From the NCBI GenBank assembly GCA_008638375.1, contig CM018035.1, positions 37,132,824 through 37,196,823 on the forward strand: a DNA stretch of 64,000 bases. Reading direction: 5' to 3'. This document shows, in pieces, positions 35,800 to 48,587 of the stretch (position 1 is the first letter of the stretch; every line of letters starts with the position of its first letter). The position numbers were made by a program, and so were the translations under genes. The notes under the pieces are model-generated. The model made no database searches and was not told the origin of the DNA. It was given only the letters and a program-made list of their open reading frames with translations. The DNA is from Nyssa sinensis. Its lineage: Eukaryota; Streptophyta; Magnoliopsida; Cornales; Nyssaceae.

Positions 35800-36210
35800 T
35801 TTGCTGAAAAACACATATTTCTGTTAGTTTTTCATCATCGCATAAGGTTTTCATTTACTTATCTCATGTTTCGAGGTTTATTATATCACTATCTTTGATT
35901 CTGTGGTGTTTTATAACCTACATTTATTTCTTGTCTTCATTACACTACCTTATCTAACTACGGGTCCCATACCCCGTCTTCGTTTCGTATCACATACTTC
36001 ACATCTCTATTTCATGTACTACGGGTCCCATACCCCGCCTTTACTTCACGTCACATACTTCACATATCTGTATCCTATAACGCGGGTCCCATACCCCGCC
36101 TTCACATTTCGTCACACACTTTACATATCTTAGGTAGCCTAAAGTCTACCTAACTTATGGTTCTGTTCCTAATTCCTCCAACGTCACTAAGTTGTTTCAG
36201 TTAACCTAGT
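35800..36210 (-). repeat. F leader with three ~61-bp tandem repeats
   Basis: Between PBS and gag on the minus strand. CGGGTCCCATACCCCG recurs at 35961, 36022 and 36083, each followed by a 'ttc..cgt.acatactt.acat.tct' block. The array covers about 35953-36135. The unit differs entirely from the 12-bp repeat in B's leader. Confidence 0.8.
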
Positions 36211-36276
36211 GCTCTGATACCACTCTTGTGGTATCAGAAATCTTAATTTTTTTTTCCAACCTTTGCTTTGATACCA
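36211..36276 (-). other. Two PBS-like sites of F
   Basis: Four bases from the LTR is TGGTATCAAAGC (element strand, 36265-36276), one base different from the usual tRNA-iMet site. A perfect TGGTATCAGAGC lies 54 bases downstream at 36211-36222, beside an inverted copy (GTGGTATCAG on the plus strand at 36229-36238). The LTR-adjacent one should be the functional PBS; the second may be a duplication. Confidence 0.75.
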
Positions 36277-36754
36277 CTCTTGTCACGACCCGAAACCCAC
36301 CCTGTGCGGATCTCGGATCGCAACCGCCGCCTTCAGGCCCGGGAGCCTGAGGGCAAGGCAAAACATGGGCGACGGTATCGAATAGCGGTGCGGCCTTGAT
36401 TTGCGGAAGCATGAAAAACCCTTTTCTTTTTTTTTTTTTTCTTTTTTTTTTTTAAAAAAAATCTTTTAAAAACTTTCGCACAGCCGTCCGGTACTGTCGC
36501 TCTTCATAGCGGTACACATGAATAATCACATCAGAGCATACTAAAAATTAAAGTCTTATACATGATACATATTCGAATGCCTCAAGGGCTTAAGTACATA
36601 TGTGGTTGCCTCTTGGGCTTAAATACATAATTGTCCAAAAGTACGACATCAAAATTCGACCAACCATAGGCCCTAATACTTCCCAAAATATCTCCAGAAT
36701 CCTAATGGAGCTGCCTATCATTTCTCCCCAAATTGGGCAAGGGTCCACCCATCG

Positions 36755-36809
36755 TCATCACCTGAAAAATGTTAGGGAATGGGGTGAGCTTCGAAAAGCC
36801 CAGTGAGTA
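36755..36809 (-). other. Conserved LTR hairpin and TTTCAGGTGATGA box (F right LTR)
   Basis: Same as at 27546; hairpin at 36786-36801. Confidence 0.6.
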
Positions 36810-38382
36810 ATTCTAACATCTGTCATGGGTTTCAATTGGTAGTGGTTTCGCACGTGAGAATTTTGTAAAACACTCACTACCAATTGCTCGTATACTTGGA
36901 ACATAGAGTACATGCATTCTTTAAACAATGGCTTTGAAACATTAAAGTATTCAAGCTAACTTGTACTTTTGGAATAAAGTATATGAATTTCAAATCATGT
37001 AAATATGCATGGTGAAAATGAGGAAAAAGCCTGCTTCCATTTTCAACACACACCTTATCACTTTCATTAACAGAATCCGTTTCGAACCAGATTCCCATTT
37101 TACTTTTCGTGGAGATATCTCATATGCCTGGGGGATTAGATCCTGCTACCTGGCATTTATTCGTATCGTAGTTGGGTTCCTAAGAAACCCGATAGAAATC
37201 CGTGGTGCTTATGCACAATTTATCTTGCATTTAAAAGCATTTAACCCATAATTCCTTCGTGTGGATGCATTTAAAAGCATTTCAAACATATAGTTCATAA
37301 TCTCATGATAGGGTATCGAAATACGTGAAACATGTAAATTCAGGATATATAATAACATTTGAAATCGAAATTTTAGACATGCAGAAGTATATCTCAAGGA
37401 ACAGTAGTAAATTATTCAGGAAGCATGTCATAACAGAATATTTAAAACGGAATTGTGTAAAGACAGAATTTGATATTTAAAACATCATTCAAATCCGTGG
37501 AATTAAATCTCCACTTCAAATGTGAGGTTACTCACCTTGATTCCCCGGGTTTGCACTACTGGTGGGCTTTTCCCTTTCCTTTGTATTTCCTAAGAAAATT
37601 ATAAAGAACTCGTTAACTTCACATTTTACCTTAAATCGTCACCTATTCATGCTCTTTCATTTAATTTTAGGCCTAACGTATCCTAACTTCCTAGGATTGG
37701 TCTTACTAGTCAACTCGTGGTGACTTGATGAGTTTTATTTTTTACGTGACTAAATTTTCAGTACCTATTTTGGTGTTATGGACTTCACCGTTGGGTTTGG
37801 AATGTCCGACATAGTCAAAATAGACTATCTTTTAGTTTCATTTGGGCTTCGGGTACTATAGGGGTAGTTTGGTCATTTCGCGCGTCATATTTTTTGGAGT
37901 CCCGTCTCGTGAATCGGACCTCACCGTTGATCTCAGAAGTGTCGAGAAAATAAGATTACACTAATAACTTGTCTTATTTGGACATCGGCTACATTAGGGG
38001 CAATTTGGTAATTTGTACTTTAACGTGTCCTAATTTTTTGGAGTCTCGCCTCATAAAACGGACCACACCATTGAGTCCGGAACGTCCAAAATAGTCAAAA
38101 TCCACTATTTGTTTACTTTATTCGGACTCCGTTTGACTTATTTATGACCTAGGGGTAATTTGGTCATTTTTATTTAATTAATAAATTAATTAAATAATTT
38201 AATTTATTATTTATTAATTTATCAAGGGTATAAATGGAATAAAATTCCAAAAATTGGGCCAGAGTCAAATTTCCCAAAACTGTTGGGGTCTTTATGTAAT
38301 TTCCAGAAAATTGTAACTGAACCAAACGGTTCAGTCAGCATGCGACTGAACCAGACCGGTCCAGTCCGGTTCAAGGTAATGT

Positions 38383-38405
38383 GCTGACGTCAGGCTGACG
38401 TCAGC
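38383..38405 (-). promoter_or_regulatory. Paired TGACGTCA boxes in F right LTR
   Basis: Two TGACGTCA sites starting 11 nt apart, identical to the left F LTR. Confidence 0.6.
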
Positions 38406-39658
38406 CCTACAATTTAATTTTAAATTTAACAGTAACAAAACGACGCAGTTTAAGTTCGGTTTATATCCTTTTTATTCGGGTCGAGGCCCGACCCGAAGAC
38501 CCGATCCAAACCCGTTACTGTTCATCGTCCCCACCCGTCTAGGGCCACTGTTGCCCTAGAAAATTTTAGAATTTTCTCTCCCAATTCGTAGGTTTTCATG
38601 CAGCGATTCCCACTGGTTTTCTTTCCAAAATGTTTCTAGGAGTAATATCATCCATTTGGCATCGATTTCAAGCATCACAATCAACAATAGGGGACTGTTC
38701 TAGCCGATTATTGTGGGAAATTACAGTCAGTCCATACAGCCTCATTCCTTCATCATTTTGCATGAGGTTTGATCCTCTGCAACCCTTACAACATGCACTT
38801 CAATTCCCAACTCAACAATTTCGGTTTAAGTGTCAAAATCAAAGAATCCATATTTGGGCCGAAAAGAATAATGCCATTTTTGGGGGTTTAAACCTAGGTT
38901 TCTAGGTCGCGGTTGGGGTTTTCCAAGATCCTAAGATGTCCTATTTCATGTTTCAACAAGCAAAGAGTCACTTGGTTAAGGTCGATTCAGACCTGTAACC
39001 CGAGGTCTATCAATGGCGGTTTGCCATGGGTTTCGGTTTTTGGGGCAGTTCTAGAGGTTCAAACCAATCACAAGCAACCCAGTTTTTCAAGTTAAATTGT
39101 TACACATGCAATGACAGATCCTAAAGCTATAAAACAGTAGCTAAAATTCAAGAAGAAAATTTCTAGAAAGGTTTTGAATGACTCACCCGTACAGTGGTTC
39201 CCTCACTGGTTTGTGCTCAACAGAAGCTTCAAGGGTTGGATTTGGCCCTTCACGTGCAGTTCCTTGGCCCCTCAATCTCCTTGAATGGCTCCAAAGTATA
39301 CACTTGTATGGACAACTTGTCTACTCTCTCTCTAGAATTCCTCTCTCTCTCTCAGCACTTTCTCTCTCTATAAAGCAGTATATCAGCACTCTCTAATTTC
39401 AGATCTGCACATATGCATGGAGAATGCATATATGGAAATATACAAATCTCACATCTCTCTTGCCCTTTCATCTCCCTAGATGCATGATTATCTTGCATGC
39501 ATTTTGGTTGGGAGAAGGGTTCCATCATGAGTCTATAGGTATGATAGCTCTAGCCATGATGCAATGCTGAGGTGTTGCATGTGTGGGTATTGGTCACTTT
39601 GGGGAGAGGCCAAATCTGATTGCTATTTAAATATATATCTTTGCATATATATGCACAA

Positions 39659-39738
39659 AGGTGCTCTTAGCTTAGTTGGTAAATTTTTGGTAACCCAAAT
39701 TCTGCCTAGGTTGGTCAAGGGATCAAATCCTCTTGGCC
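39659..39738 (+). repeat. tRNA-like segment in F right LTR
   Basis: A box TAGCTTAGTTGG at 39668-39679 and B box GATCAAATC at 39721-39729. Same as the left copy. Confidence 0.5.
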
Positions 39739-39968
39739 ACAATTTTTGGTCTTTTTCCCATATTTCGGGCTTAGGCCCTGTTTGGCTGCGCATTAATGCA
39801 GTTTCCCTGTTTCCTATTTAACTTTTATTCTGTAACTTATTTTTCGACACCGTTTCTTCTGGTCAACTCCTAATTAGGTTAGCTTCTTAATTATTCTTTA
39901 TGTTTGGTTCAGATACATGATTAGTAACTAATCATTACTTAAACAGGGTCGGGGTGTTACAGTAAGAA

Positions 39969-42196
39969 TGTAATATCCCGACGCGGGATACGTCACGTGT
40001 ACCGAGGTAAGTCAGTTATATTGTGTAACTTGAACAGTAAGATATGTATATCATGGTATTTCATGGAAATGTATGACTGAAAACTGTAAATGATGGAAAT
40101 GAATAACCAAGGCTGGGTAACACCCAAGCACCCTAGGACATTGCATCGTAATACGTGCATGCACGTATTCCCATGCATGCATACGTGAACATAGGTGAGT
40201 AGCCCGATCAAAATGAATGTATGTATATATGATTAAAAATAGATTTATACCCCTACACATAAATGTATATACATGTATAAAACATGTATTTTATGTGTAT
40301 ATATATACATGTATAACATAATGTATTATACATATATTTATGTATATATGTATATGTATAAGAATTAAAAGGAAAAGAAAAAAGGGAAAGGGAAACTGCC
40401 AAGGGCAGTATATAGGTGCAGTGTATGTGGGTGTGTGTGTGTCTCAGTTGGGTGAGGTGTGTGTGTGTGTGATGTGTATAATATAATATATGTATATATG
40501 TGTGCATCACAAGTCTCCCAAGCCAATAAATGCAAAGTTGCATTTGGCAGAGGGAATACCAGAACCTAGGTCAAGAAAAGGGGCCATAGAAGGGGGAGTA
40601 ACCGAGAGAGAAAGGTGGGAAATGACAAGGGAGGTGGAATGTCTCCATATATGATATAAGTGTATACGGGTGTGAGTTGAGAGACAAAAAGGAAACTGAG
40701 ACTGAGAGGAACATTGTCAAGGAACTCAGGAACAGAAATGGAAGGGTTTGGAGGGTCACAGTGAGCTAGAACCGAAAACCCAGGTGAGTGTTTTGAGTTC
40801 TGTTTTTATGATTTAAAGCATGATAGTTTGATTTAAAGCTAGGGTCTTGATAAGCATGAGTTTAGCTTTTAAATGCAAAAAGAATGATAGAAAACGGTTA
40901 AGGAACCAAGGAGAAAAACTGAGTTGCAGGTTTTATGAATAATCTCGGGTTCATGAAAATCTAGGCTTAAAACTTGTTTTAAGTTTCTAAAAACAACCTA
41001 CTTAGGTGCAGAAACACACTAGAAGAATTATAGGGCCAAAACAGTGATTAAAACGCCACGAAAATGAAAAATATAACTTGGCCGGAGAGTCGGCCGGAGA
41101 TATTTGAACCCATATTCGTAAAGATCAAGACGGTCTTGATCAAAACGGAGGATGGATTCATGATCCCCATGTGGTGGGGAGTAAAACGACATTCAAAACA
41201 GGAGGAAAACCCATCGAAAACCGGTGACAGTCGCCGGAGAAGACGACTGTTCACCACCGGAACCCTACCGGAGTACTGGGGAAGACGACCGGAATGTCGT
41301 GAGGCTATCGGGTTAAAATTAAACCGGATCCAGGTTCGGATCGGGTCGAGACCCGACCGGAAATGAAATGGGAACATGAAACTGTGTCATTTGTGTTTTG
41401 AATTTAAATGGATTGGGCTTGTTTGGTTACATGGATAGGAAATGTTGGGATAGGGTTTGGGCTTATTCCAACCATGGATAGCATAGGAGAACTGGTTGTC
41501 TTGTTCCGGTTCTCAAGATTTGACTGAACCAGTTGGTTCAGTAAGGGGGCAGACCGGTTTAGGGTTTCTGGTTATAAACCAACTGGTTCAAACCGCAACT
41601 CTGAGAAATTATGAACCGGCCCCAAATGTTTTAAGAAATCTCACTAAGGCCCAAACAGGAAAATTAATAAAATATTAATTTTTACAAAAATGCCCCTATT
41701 TCAAATATGGGTCAAACGAAATTCAAACGATGCAAATGAATAGTCAAAATTTATTATCTCGGACGTTCTGAGCCCAATGGTGGGGTCTGTTTTACGAGAC
41801 GGGACCCCGAAGGATAAATACCGTAAAAGTGCAAAATGACCATTTTGCCCTTTTTAGTACAAAAGTCCAAATGGAATTCCGCGAAAGCCTAAACTGACTT
41901 TCTTCGGCATTTCGGACTCAATGGTAAAGTCTAAATTAGTTTTTGAGATACTTATGGTAGAAAGGCATAAAATTTGATGAATAGAATTTATTCTAAAACG
42001 TATTCACTGATATATAGGGAACTCGAAAGGCAAGGGTACACTCACAGATTCCTGATCTAGAATCACGATAGAGGTAAGTGGATCACTCTCTCTTACATGT
42101 GGTGTTTCCACAAGCCAAGTTTATTCTTTTACTGTCAAACTCGTACTCTTGAATGTATTGATACCCTTGTGTTCCACAATTCGATATTTTTCTATC
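39969..42196 (+). repeat. 3' LTR of element B, truncated
   Basis: Starts TGTAATATCCCGACG directly after the polypurine tract remnant and follows the 5' LTR base by base to TCGATATTTTTCTATC. At 42197 it switches to unrelated sequence, equivalent to base 3455/3456 of the 5' LTR, so the last ~1165 bp are missing. No TG...CA end lies at the junction, so this is a deletion or rearrangement and not another insertion. Confidence 0.92.
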
Positions 42197-42709
42197 CACT
42201 CGAGGGGGCAGCAGCCCCTGCGTAATTTTTTTTCCCATATTTCCTAAGCCAAACAGCGTCTAATGAATTAAATTAGGGATAAGCTATCCTTGTTCCGGTT
42301 TTAATTCCTTAAACCCCCAACCAAACAATCCCAATTCAGATTTAATTTATAACAAACCCTATACCCAAAACGACGCAGTTTCAACCCCACTCCCTAAAGC
42401 GGTGCCGTTTAAAGTCCTGTTCATCATCTCCTTCCCTGATCGTCCGATGAAGGAACAGTAGGGTTCCGTCACCTTCTCCGGTGACAGCAACCCATTTTCG
42501 ATCGAGTTTTAGCTTATTTTCAATGCCGTTTTCTCCCTTTTTCCCTCAAGATCACAACCATAGATTTGGTTTCCCATAAAACCATTCCCAGTTCCATGAA
42601 TATGAAAATTTTAGTGGCTTGGGTAAAAATCCCAAAATTCTGGTGAGCTAGTTCTGTGCAATTTCCCTAATTGTTTTAGCTCTAATTTAATTCTAAATGG
42701 TTTCTGCAC
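42197..42709 (-). mobile_element. Element H, first part: minus-strand LTR fragment
   Basis: Its complement resembles the middle of solo LTR G (for example GGGGCAGCAGCCCCTGC near 42206 and 44316 in opposite orientation). It has the AAAACGACGCAGTTT and CTGTTCATCATC blocks typical of these LTRs. Its left end is a rearrangement breakpoint and solo LTR G follows at TSD TGCAC (42705-42709). It may belong to the same LTR as A. Confidence 0.75.
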
Positions 42710-43005
42710 TGTAATATCCCGACCCGAGATATGGCACGTATATTGAGGTAGACCCGGTCGAGTAGTGTAACACCAGTTGTAAACCGAGTTGTTTAAGCTC
42801 TATATCATGATATTTTATTGGACTGAACGATTTTGGAATGTGAATGGTTAATTTTGTACGGCCAGTGCCAGGCGATGCCTGAGCAACCTAGGATCGAGCC
42901 TCGTAATACGTGCACGCACGCAAACCCATGCATGTGAACAGTTACAAATCGGTATAGGTCACTAGAAATGAGTGTATGTACGCGTGTGTAGAAATGCATA
43001 TATAC

Positions 43006-43046
<41 letters not shown>

Positions 43047-46000
43047 CATATATAGATATGTATACATGTATAATTAGGGTGTATATATATATATATATGA
43101 ATACATACGGTGTAGTATAGTATGCATTTATATATATATATAAATATATGTATATGTTGTATATGAAAGGAAAAGGGGAAGAAGGTGGGGACTGCATGTG
43201 TGTGCTGAGTGACCAGTGTGTGTGTGTATCAATGTGTGTGAGATGTGTGGCTATTGTGAAGGCAGCAGGGCTATCGACTTGAGAGTGCAAGTGGGGAGTG
43301 CATATATATGTATATATATTGTGTGGGTTGGACATGGATGATGGAGAGAAAAAGGGTGGCAGAAAAAGTCAAGAATGACTGTATAGAAAGATAAAGAGAG
43401 AGAGAGAGAGAGAGAGAGATTGTAAGCGCTCATGAGAGGAATTTTCTCTAGAAATACTAAAGAGAGTTTGAGAGAAAACAGAAAATAAAGAAGGAAACCA
43501 AGAAGCTGAAGGTATTTCTGATATTCAGAAGTGAAAGATAAGAGGAAAACCAAAAGAAAAGAAGGGGGAAACTGTGAGCCAAAAGCTCACACGGGTAAGT
43601 GAATATCAAGTTCTCTTTTCATAACTCATGTAGATTCGTTCAATTTTAAGTATAGGGTCTTGATAAGCATGCAATTAGAATCATTTAGGAAAAAGAATCA
43701 AAAGCAATGGTGTAGAAATGAGATAGAAAACAATAGTTGCAGGTTATGAGAATAAAATTTATTCGTGTAATTTTATGCTAAAAACCTTATTTTAACTATG
43801 AGGAATTGATCCTCAATAGTGCAGAAATCATTTAGGATTAAATTAGAGTGGGAACAGTGACCTAGAAGCCACGAAAATGAAAATATAGACTTGGCCGAAA
43901 AATCGGCCGGAGTAGTAAATCTCACTATTCGTGAGGTTAGGAAGGTTTAAAAAAGGGAACTGAGGGTGGATTTGAGATCCTCGTGGGAAGGGGAAGAAAA
44001 CTGCATTGAATTTGGGAAAAAATATAATTAGAACTGGGTTGTCGTCATCGGAGAAGGTGACGGAACCCTACTGTTGCTCCACCAGAAAATCGAGGGGATG
44101 ATGAATAGTATTTTTATGAGACAGCACCGTTTGGTGCTTAATTAGGGCAATACTATGTCGTTTCAGGTTAAGGGCTTTTAAATTAAAAAGGGAACGGGAC
44201 TGTTGGCTCCAGGTGTTTCAAATTGAAATTGGGGATTTGGGATTAGAGGGATATCCTATTCACGGTTTAAGGGTAAGCCACCGTTTGGTTTAGAAAATGT
44301 GAGAACAAAATATGCAGGGGCTGCTGCCCCTACGTGTCGAACTAAGAACCTAGGGTGAGGATGAGGCACGTGTGACCAAGTTGACAGGCAAGCCCGTGTT
44401 AACTTATGGGCATAAATATATATATATATATATAATATGTAACTAATTAATAAATGAAATAAAAATAAAAGGACTGCGCCCTTGGAGATTTGAACCAGTG
44501 ATCGCATATATGGAAACCGCTAACCCAAATTAAATGAACAGGCAAGCCCGTGGTATCCAATTAATTTAATTAAGTTAAATATAGTGAAATAATGTGAAGT
44601 CCAATTAATATGAATGAATAGTGTATTTTGATTATCTCGGGCATTCTGAATCCAATGGTGAGGTCTGTTTTGCTAGACAGGACTCCGAAAAATAAAGACC
44701 CGTAGAAACACTAAATCACCAAAATACCCCTATTGCTACCCGAACCCAAATAGAATTCCACGAAAGCCTAAACCGACTTTTTTCGGCATTCCGGACTCAA
44801 TGGTAGAGTCTAAATTAGTAATAGAGATACTTATGATAGCAAGGCATAAAATTTGATGAATAGCAATAATTCTGAGACGTATCTACTAATATATACGGAA
44901 CTCGAAATGAAAGGGCAAGCTCACGAAATACTGATCTAGGACCGCAATTAGAGGTAAGTAAAACCTATTCTCCTCCATGTGGTGTTTCCAAGCCAAGTTT
45001 ATTCTCTTTACTGCCGAACTTGTACTCTCGAACGTACTTGAAATTATTCTTTTCCACAATGTGATATTGTTCTATCTTGTGGACATTGATTGACCACTAT
45101 ATCATTATTATCATGTTGAACCATGCCTTGAAAGGCCTACTGTTATGTTTTCACTGTACATATGATATTCTATTTTTATACTTTTATGGAATCACTTATG
45201 ATCATGAAATGTTTATGTATACCGGATTTGTGCTCAGTCACAATATCCATCTGATGCTTTCTAATTTACATGGAGACCTACGGGTTAAGTCCGTGAACGG
45301 ACATATGGCACAAGATGTTGGAGTTTCATAAGGGTATGCCAGGCCCCAAAAGACCGAGGGTTCTTGCCAAGCCCTACACAATATAAATGCATCTCTTATA
45401 TGCTTGACATGATTACAATTGTTGAATGACACTATTCCTTATGCTTTATCTTATACTGAGAGGACATTTCTTATTGTATTGATTGTGCTCAATTTATTGT
45501 GGTAGTACATTCATGTTGATACATTGTTGAGAGTTCCATGTTGACATTATATCCATTACTCCTAATTGTACATTGTGAATCCACTGTTCATTGGCCATTA
45601 TGGAAATTGTTCTCATTGGCTATCATGACATCTTACTTCTTATGATTGGCTAACATATTCTTATTTATGGATTCATATTCTTTATGATCACCGATACCAG
45701 TGTCGGAGACGGGAATTTACTTGCTGAACTTTTGTAGATCATTCCATTTACTTACCATTTTTCAGGTAATGATGCTACAAGACCCCAGTAGGAGTTTGAG
45801 AGTGTAGGAAGACATTTTGAGGAATATACCAGTTTATATTTTAGTTCTTCTATGTATTCACCACCCACGGGTGCTGGTTATGTTAGTTTTGTATTAACAC
45901 TTATAGAACCATATTATGTATTGAATAGACTTCCATTGATATTATTATTGATAAGACTTCCACTTATTATTGTTTTAAATTTTTAGTACATTGCACATTA

Positions 46001-46092
46001 GTACTATGATACAGGAATGGAAAAAGTAAGGACGGCCTTAAGGTCGGCCCCGCGACACGAGACCCGCATAGAGTGGGTTTCAGGTCGTGACA
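42710..46092 (+). mobile_element. Element G: solo LTR
   Basis: TGTAATATCCC...GGTCGTGACA, 3383 bp, flanked by TGCAC (42705-42709, 46093-46097). Same subfamily as the B LTRs and nearly the same length. U3 carries a 38-bp TA run (43006-43043) and a GA run (43395-43420). The module is at 44620-44800 and the hairpin/TTTTTCAGGTAATGATG box near 45719-45776. No genes. Confidence 0.95.
43006..43043. repeat. (TA)n microsatellite in G
   Basis: Pure TA run in the U3 part of G, followed by further TA/TG-rich sequence to 43150 and a (GA)n run at 43395-43420. Confidence 0.9.
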
Positions 46093-46097
46093 TGCAC

Positions 46098-46485
46098 TAT
46101 TGAGGATCAATTTCCCATAGTTAAAACAAAGTTTGAAGCATGTAATTTCCAAAACCCGAATTATCCCCTAAACCTGCAACTCACTATTTCTACCTCTTAA
46201 TGGCATCATTTCTATTGATTCTTTTTGCATAATACTCCCTAATTCATGATGATTTAGACCCTACTAATAAAAGCTAGATTCATGCTCTAAAACATAAAAA
46301 TAGTAACTTGCTAACTCACCTTATTTGCCTCAGTTTCTGCTTTCTGTAACTCTTCTGAACTCCTAGGGTTTTTCTTCTAAATCTCAATCTTCTCCTCTTG
46401 GTCCCAGCTCATCTCCTTCTTTGTTTTTCTAATTTCTCTCAAAATGCCCCACTGTATTTATAGGCATAAAACCTCCCACTTGCCC
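46098..46485 (-). mobile_element. Element H, second part
   Basis: Continues H after G: CTATTGAGGATCAATTTC is the complement of a block near 43800 in G. A possible TATA box, TATAAATA on the minus strand, lies at 46455-46462. It is cut at TSD TGCCC (46481-46485) by element I. The next H bases are 58761-58765, then 62860 onward. Confidence 0.75.
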
Positions 46486-47860
46486 TGTCACAACACGAGA
46501 CCCAACCCTATACGGATCTCGTGTCGCGCACCCGATCCGACTCTGCTGTCGAACCAAAGGTCTCAACTTGTTACACAATCAGTACTACTAACATACAATA
46601 ATTTAATAGCGAAAGACTTTTAAACAATAATAAATAAAAGCTGCATGTGATATATATAATGTTTTCAAAATACGGAATACAAAATTTCTTAATACAACTG
46701 TTCATCCCCAAGACGTGGATAACATGGGAGAGCTATAAGACTGTCTGTACTAAGTATTACACTGCAACTTCAAAAGTAAATATCCACCTCCTAGCTATCA
46801 GGCTCTATGGTCTGCTCTCGGGATCTGTGCCTGCAAAATGTCGTGTAGTATCTGATGAGATATGAAAACTCAGTAAGTAGTCTTTTACTCTACCATGTGT
46901 ACAAGGGTATAAAGAATGCTAGCTAGTCAATGAATATATAACTCAATATCAGATGATGGAAGTCAAATGATAAGGAAATGAAACTACTATGCCAACAATG
47001 TCATACTGCTACAGTCATGAGCTATATCAAGTATGAAATATAAGCATTGTACTGAAAGTTATAAAATCTCATGATCATTCAATAACAATATAACATGATC
47101 ACACTATGAATATCAACAACGAAGGATAGTGATGTCAACTAAAACTGAGATGCTTTCATGAGTCCCGAAAATCCCCCTGAGCTCGTATTTAGTTCCACTC
47201 AAGCTCTCTGAATAATACTACTCTGTGTACATGGTAACTCCACGTCCTATGCCTCGCATAGCAACGGGTAAATGTTCCACTCGGAACCTGGACTCGAAGG
47301 TTATAAATAGCATCAGAATGGAGATGTGACTGAGCACAAATTCGACACTAATAATATATCAGGATCATGCTATCTTCCACGAAGAGTATAGTGGAATCAT
47401 AACTGGTTCTAGGCAATCTAACGTAATAGTAGTTTTCGAGGCTACGGTTACTAGGCTACTTCGAATAAAACTGTCTGGCCCTCACGGCCCTAGGTACAAG
47501 TGTACATAAAGAAATCTGTGCACAAGTGTACAATCATGATCAAGATATATATAGAAATCAATAATTGTTTTCCACATGATAGGGCAATATTAATGTGGCT
47601 AAATAAATACTGGTGTCTAAAGAGTACAACAGGCAATATATATACAAGAACTGTGACATGGCTTTGGAATGTAACACATGCGGAGATCGGATTTTACTTA
47701 CCTCTTACTGTCTATGAACTAGAAGGATTTAAACTGCCTTCTCTTTGCCCTTCCGTGTTCCTAAAATTCACGAAACACGTTTCAGTCTATTGCTACATGA
47801 ATAATGCTATTCATCAAATTTTAAGTCTTTATATCTTAAGTTATTCTTTTATGAAAATAA

Positions 47861-48550
47861 TGTGATATCCCGACCCGGGATACGACACGTTTACCGAGAC
47901 AAGTCAACTGAATAGCATAACCTGAGCAGTTTTAAGCTCTATGTTAGGGTATTTCATGGAAATGAATAAATGGAAACTATAAATGATGAAATGTATAACC
48001 AGTGCCGGGCAACGCCCGAGCACCCCGGGATATCGCATCGTAATGTGTGCACGCACGCATTTCCATGCACGACCATATTTCGCATACATGTAGTACGTTC
48101 AAAATCAGTGTATGCATACGCTATTATAAATGACTTTATATGCAAGACTATGGATATATTTAATATATAAAAATATGTATTTTATTTATGTATGAAAATA
48201 CATATAGTATCAATATATGTATGAATATTGTGTAGTATATGTTTATGTATATTACATAAAAAGAAAATGAAAAAGAAAAGGGAGGAAAAAAGGGCTGCAC
48301 ATGCCAAGTGACCTATGCATACATCACTCTGTGTGTGTGTGTGTGTGTGTGCTGTGCGGCTGAGAGGAAAGCACCAAGGCCACCGACCTTGGTGCAAGTG
48401 GATTGTATACATATATATATATATATATATATAGCAAGCATGGTACGTGGATGGTAAGGGATTAAGGGGCAGTTCTCTGCAGTCGAGACTGACTGCTAGA
48501 GAGAGAGAGAGAGAGAAAGAGAAAGTAGTGTGAGAAAAGAGTCGGTTGTG

Positions 48551-48587
<37 letters not shown>

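Larger units (their letters stand above)
27089..39961 (-). mobile_element. Element F: young gag-only two-LTR retrotransposon in B's polypurine tract
   Basis: Flanked by GTAAG (27084-27088 and 39962-39966). LTRs are 27089-34549 (split by K) and 36281-39961. Without K they are 3663 and 3681 bp; the difference is mostly a poly-T tract, and I count about a dozen substitutions by eye, so insertion was recent. The 1731-bp internal region holds PBS, leader repeats, one intact gag and a polypurine tract, with no protease, RT, RNase H or integrase. This fits the described class of gag-only terminal-repeat elements (TR-GAG), which depend on autonomous partners; B-like chromoviruses are candidate partners. 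Confidence 0.93.
36281..39961 (-). repeat. 5' LTR of element F (right copy, intact)
   Basis: TGTCACGACCC...GGGTGTTACA, 3681 bp, uninterrupted. Almost identical to the left copy. A long poly-T/A tract near 36420-36470 differs in length between copies. Confidence 0.95.
1239..42196 (+). mobile_element. Element B: outer Ty3/gypsy chromovirus-type retrotransposon, interrupted three times
   Basis: Order on the plus strand is 5' LTR, PBS, leader, gag, protease, RT, RNase H, integrase with chromodomain, polypurine tract and 3' LTR. Gag-pol is one reading frame throughout once the insertions C, D and F, each with a perfect 5-bp TSD, are discounted. The 3' LTR stops abruptly at 42196, so the element lacks its right end and TSD. 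Removing the three insertions leaves roughly 10 kb, usual for a gypsy element with 3.4-kb LTRs. The two LTRs differ by a few percent by eye over their shared 2.2 kb, so B is older than F. Four in-frame stops mean it cannot encode its own polyprotein. Confidence 0.93.

Noticed and set aside
47500..47865. 121-codon plus-strand ORF in element I
   Set aside because: Antisense to the LTR, spans ordinary LTR blocks (GCTATTCATCAAATTTT) and is cut by N1; no domain seen.
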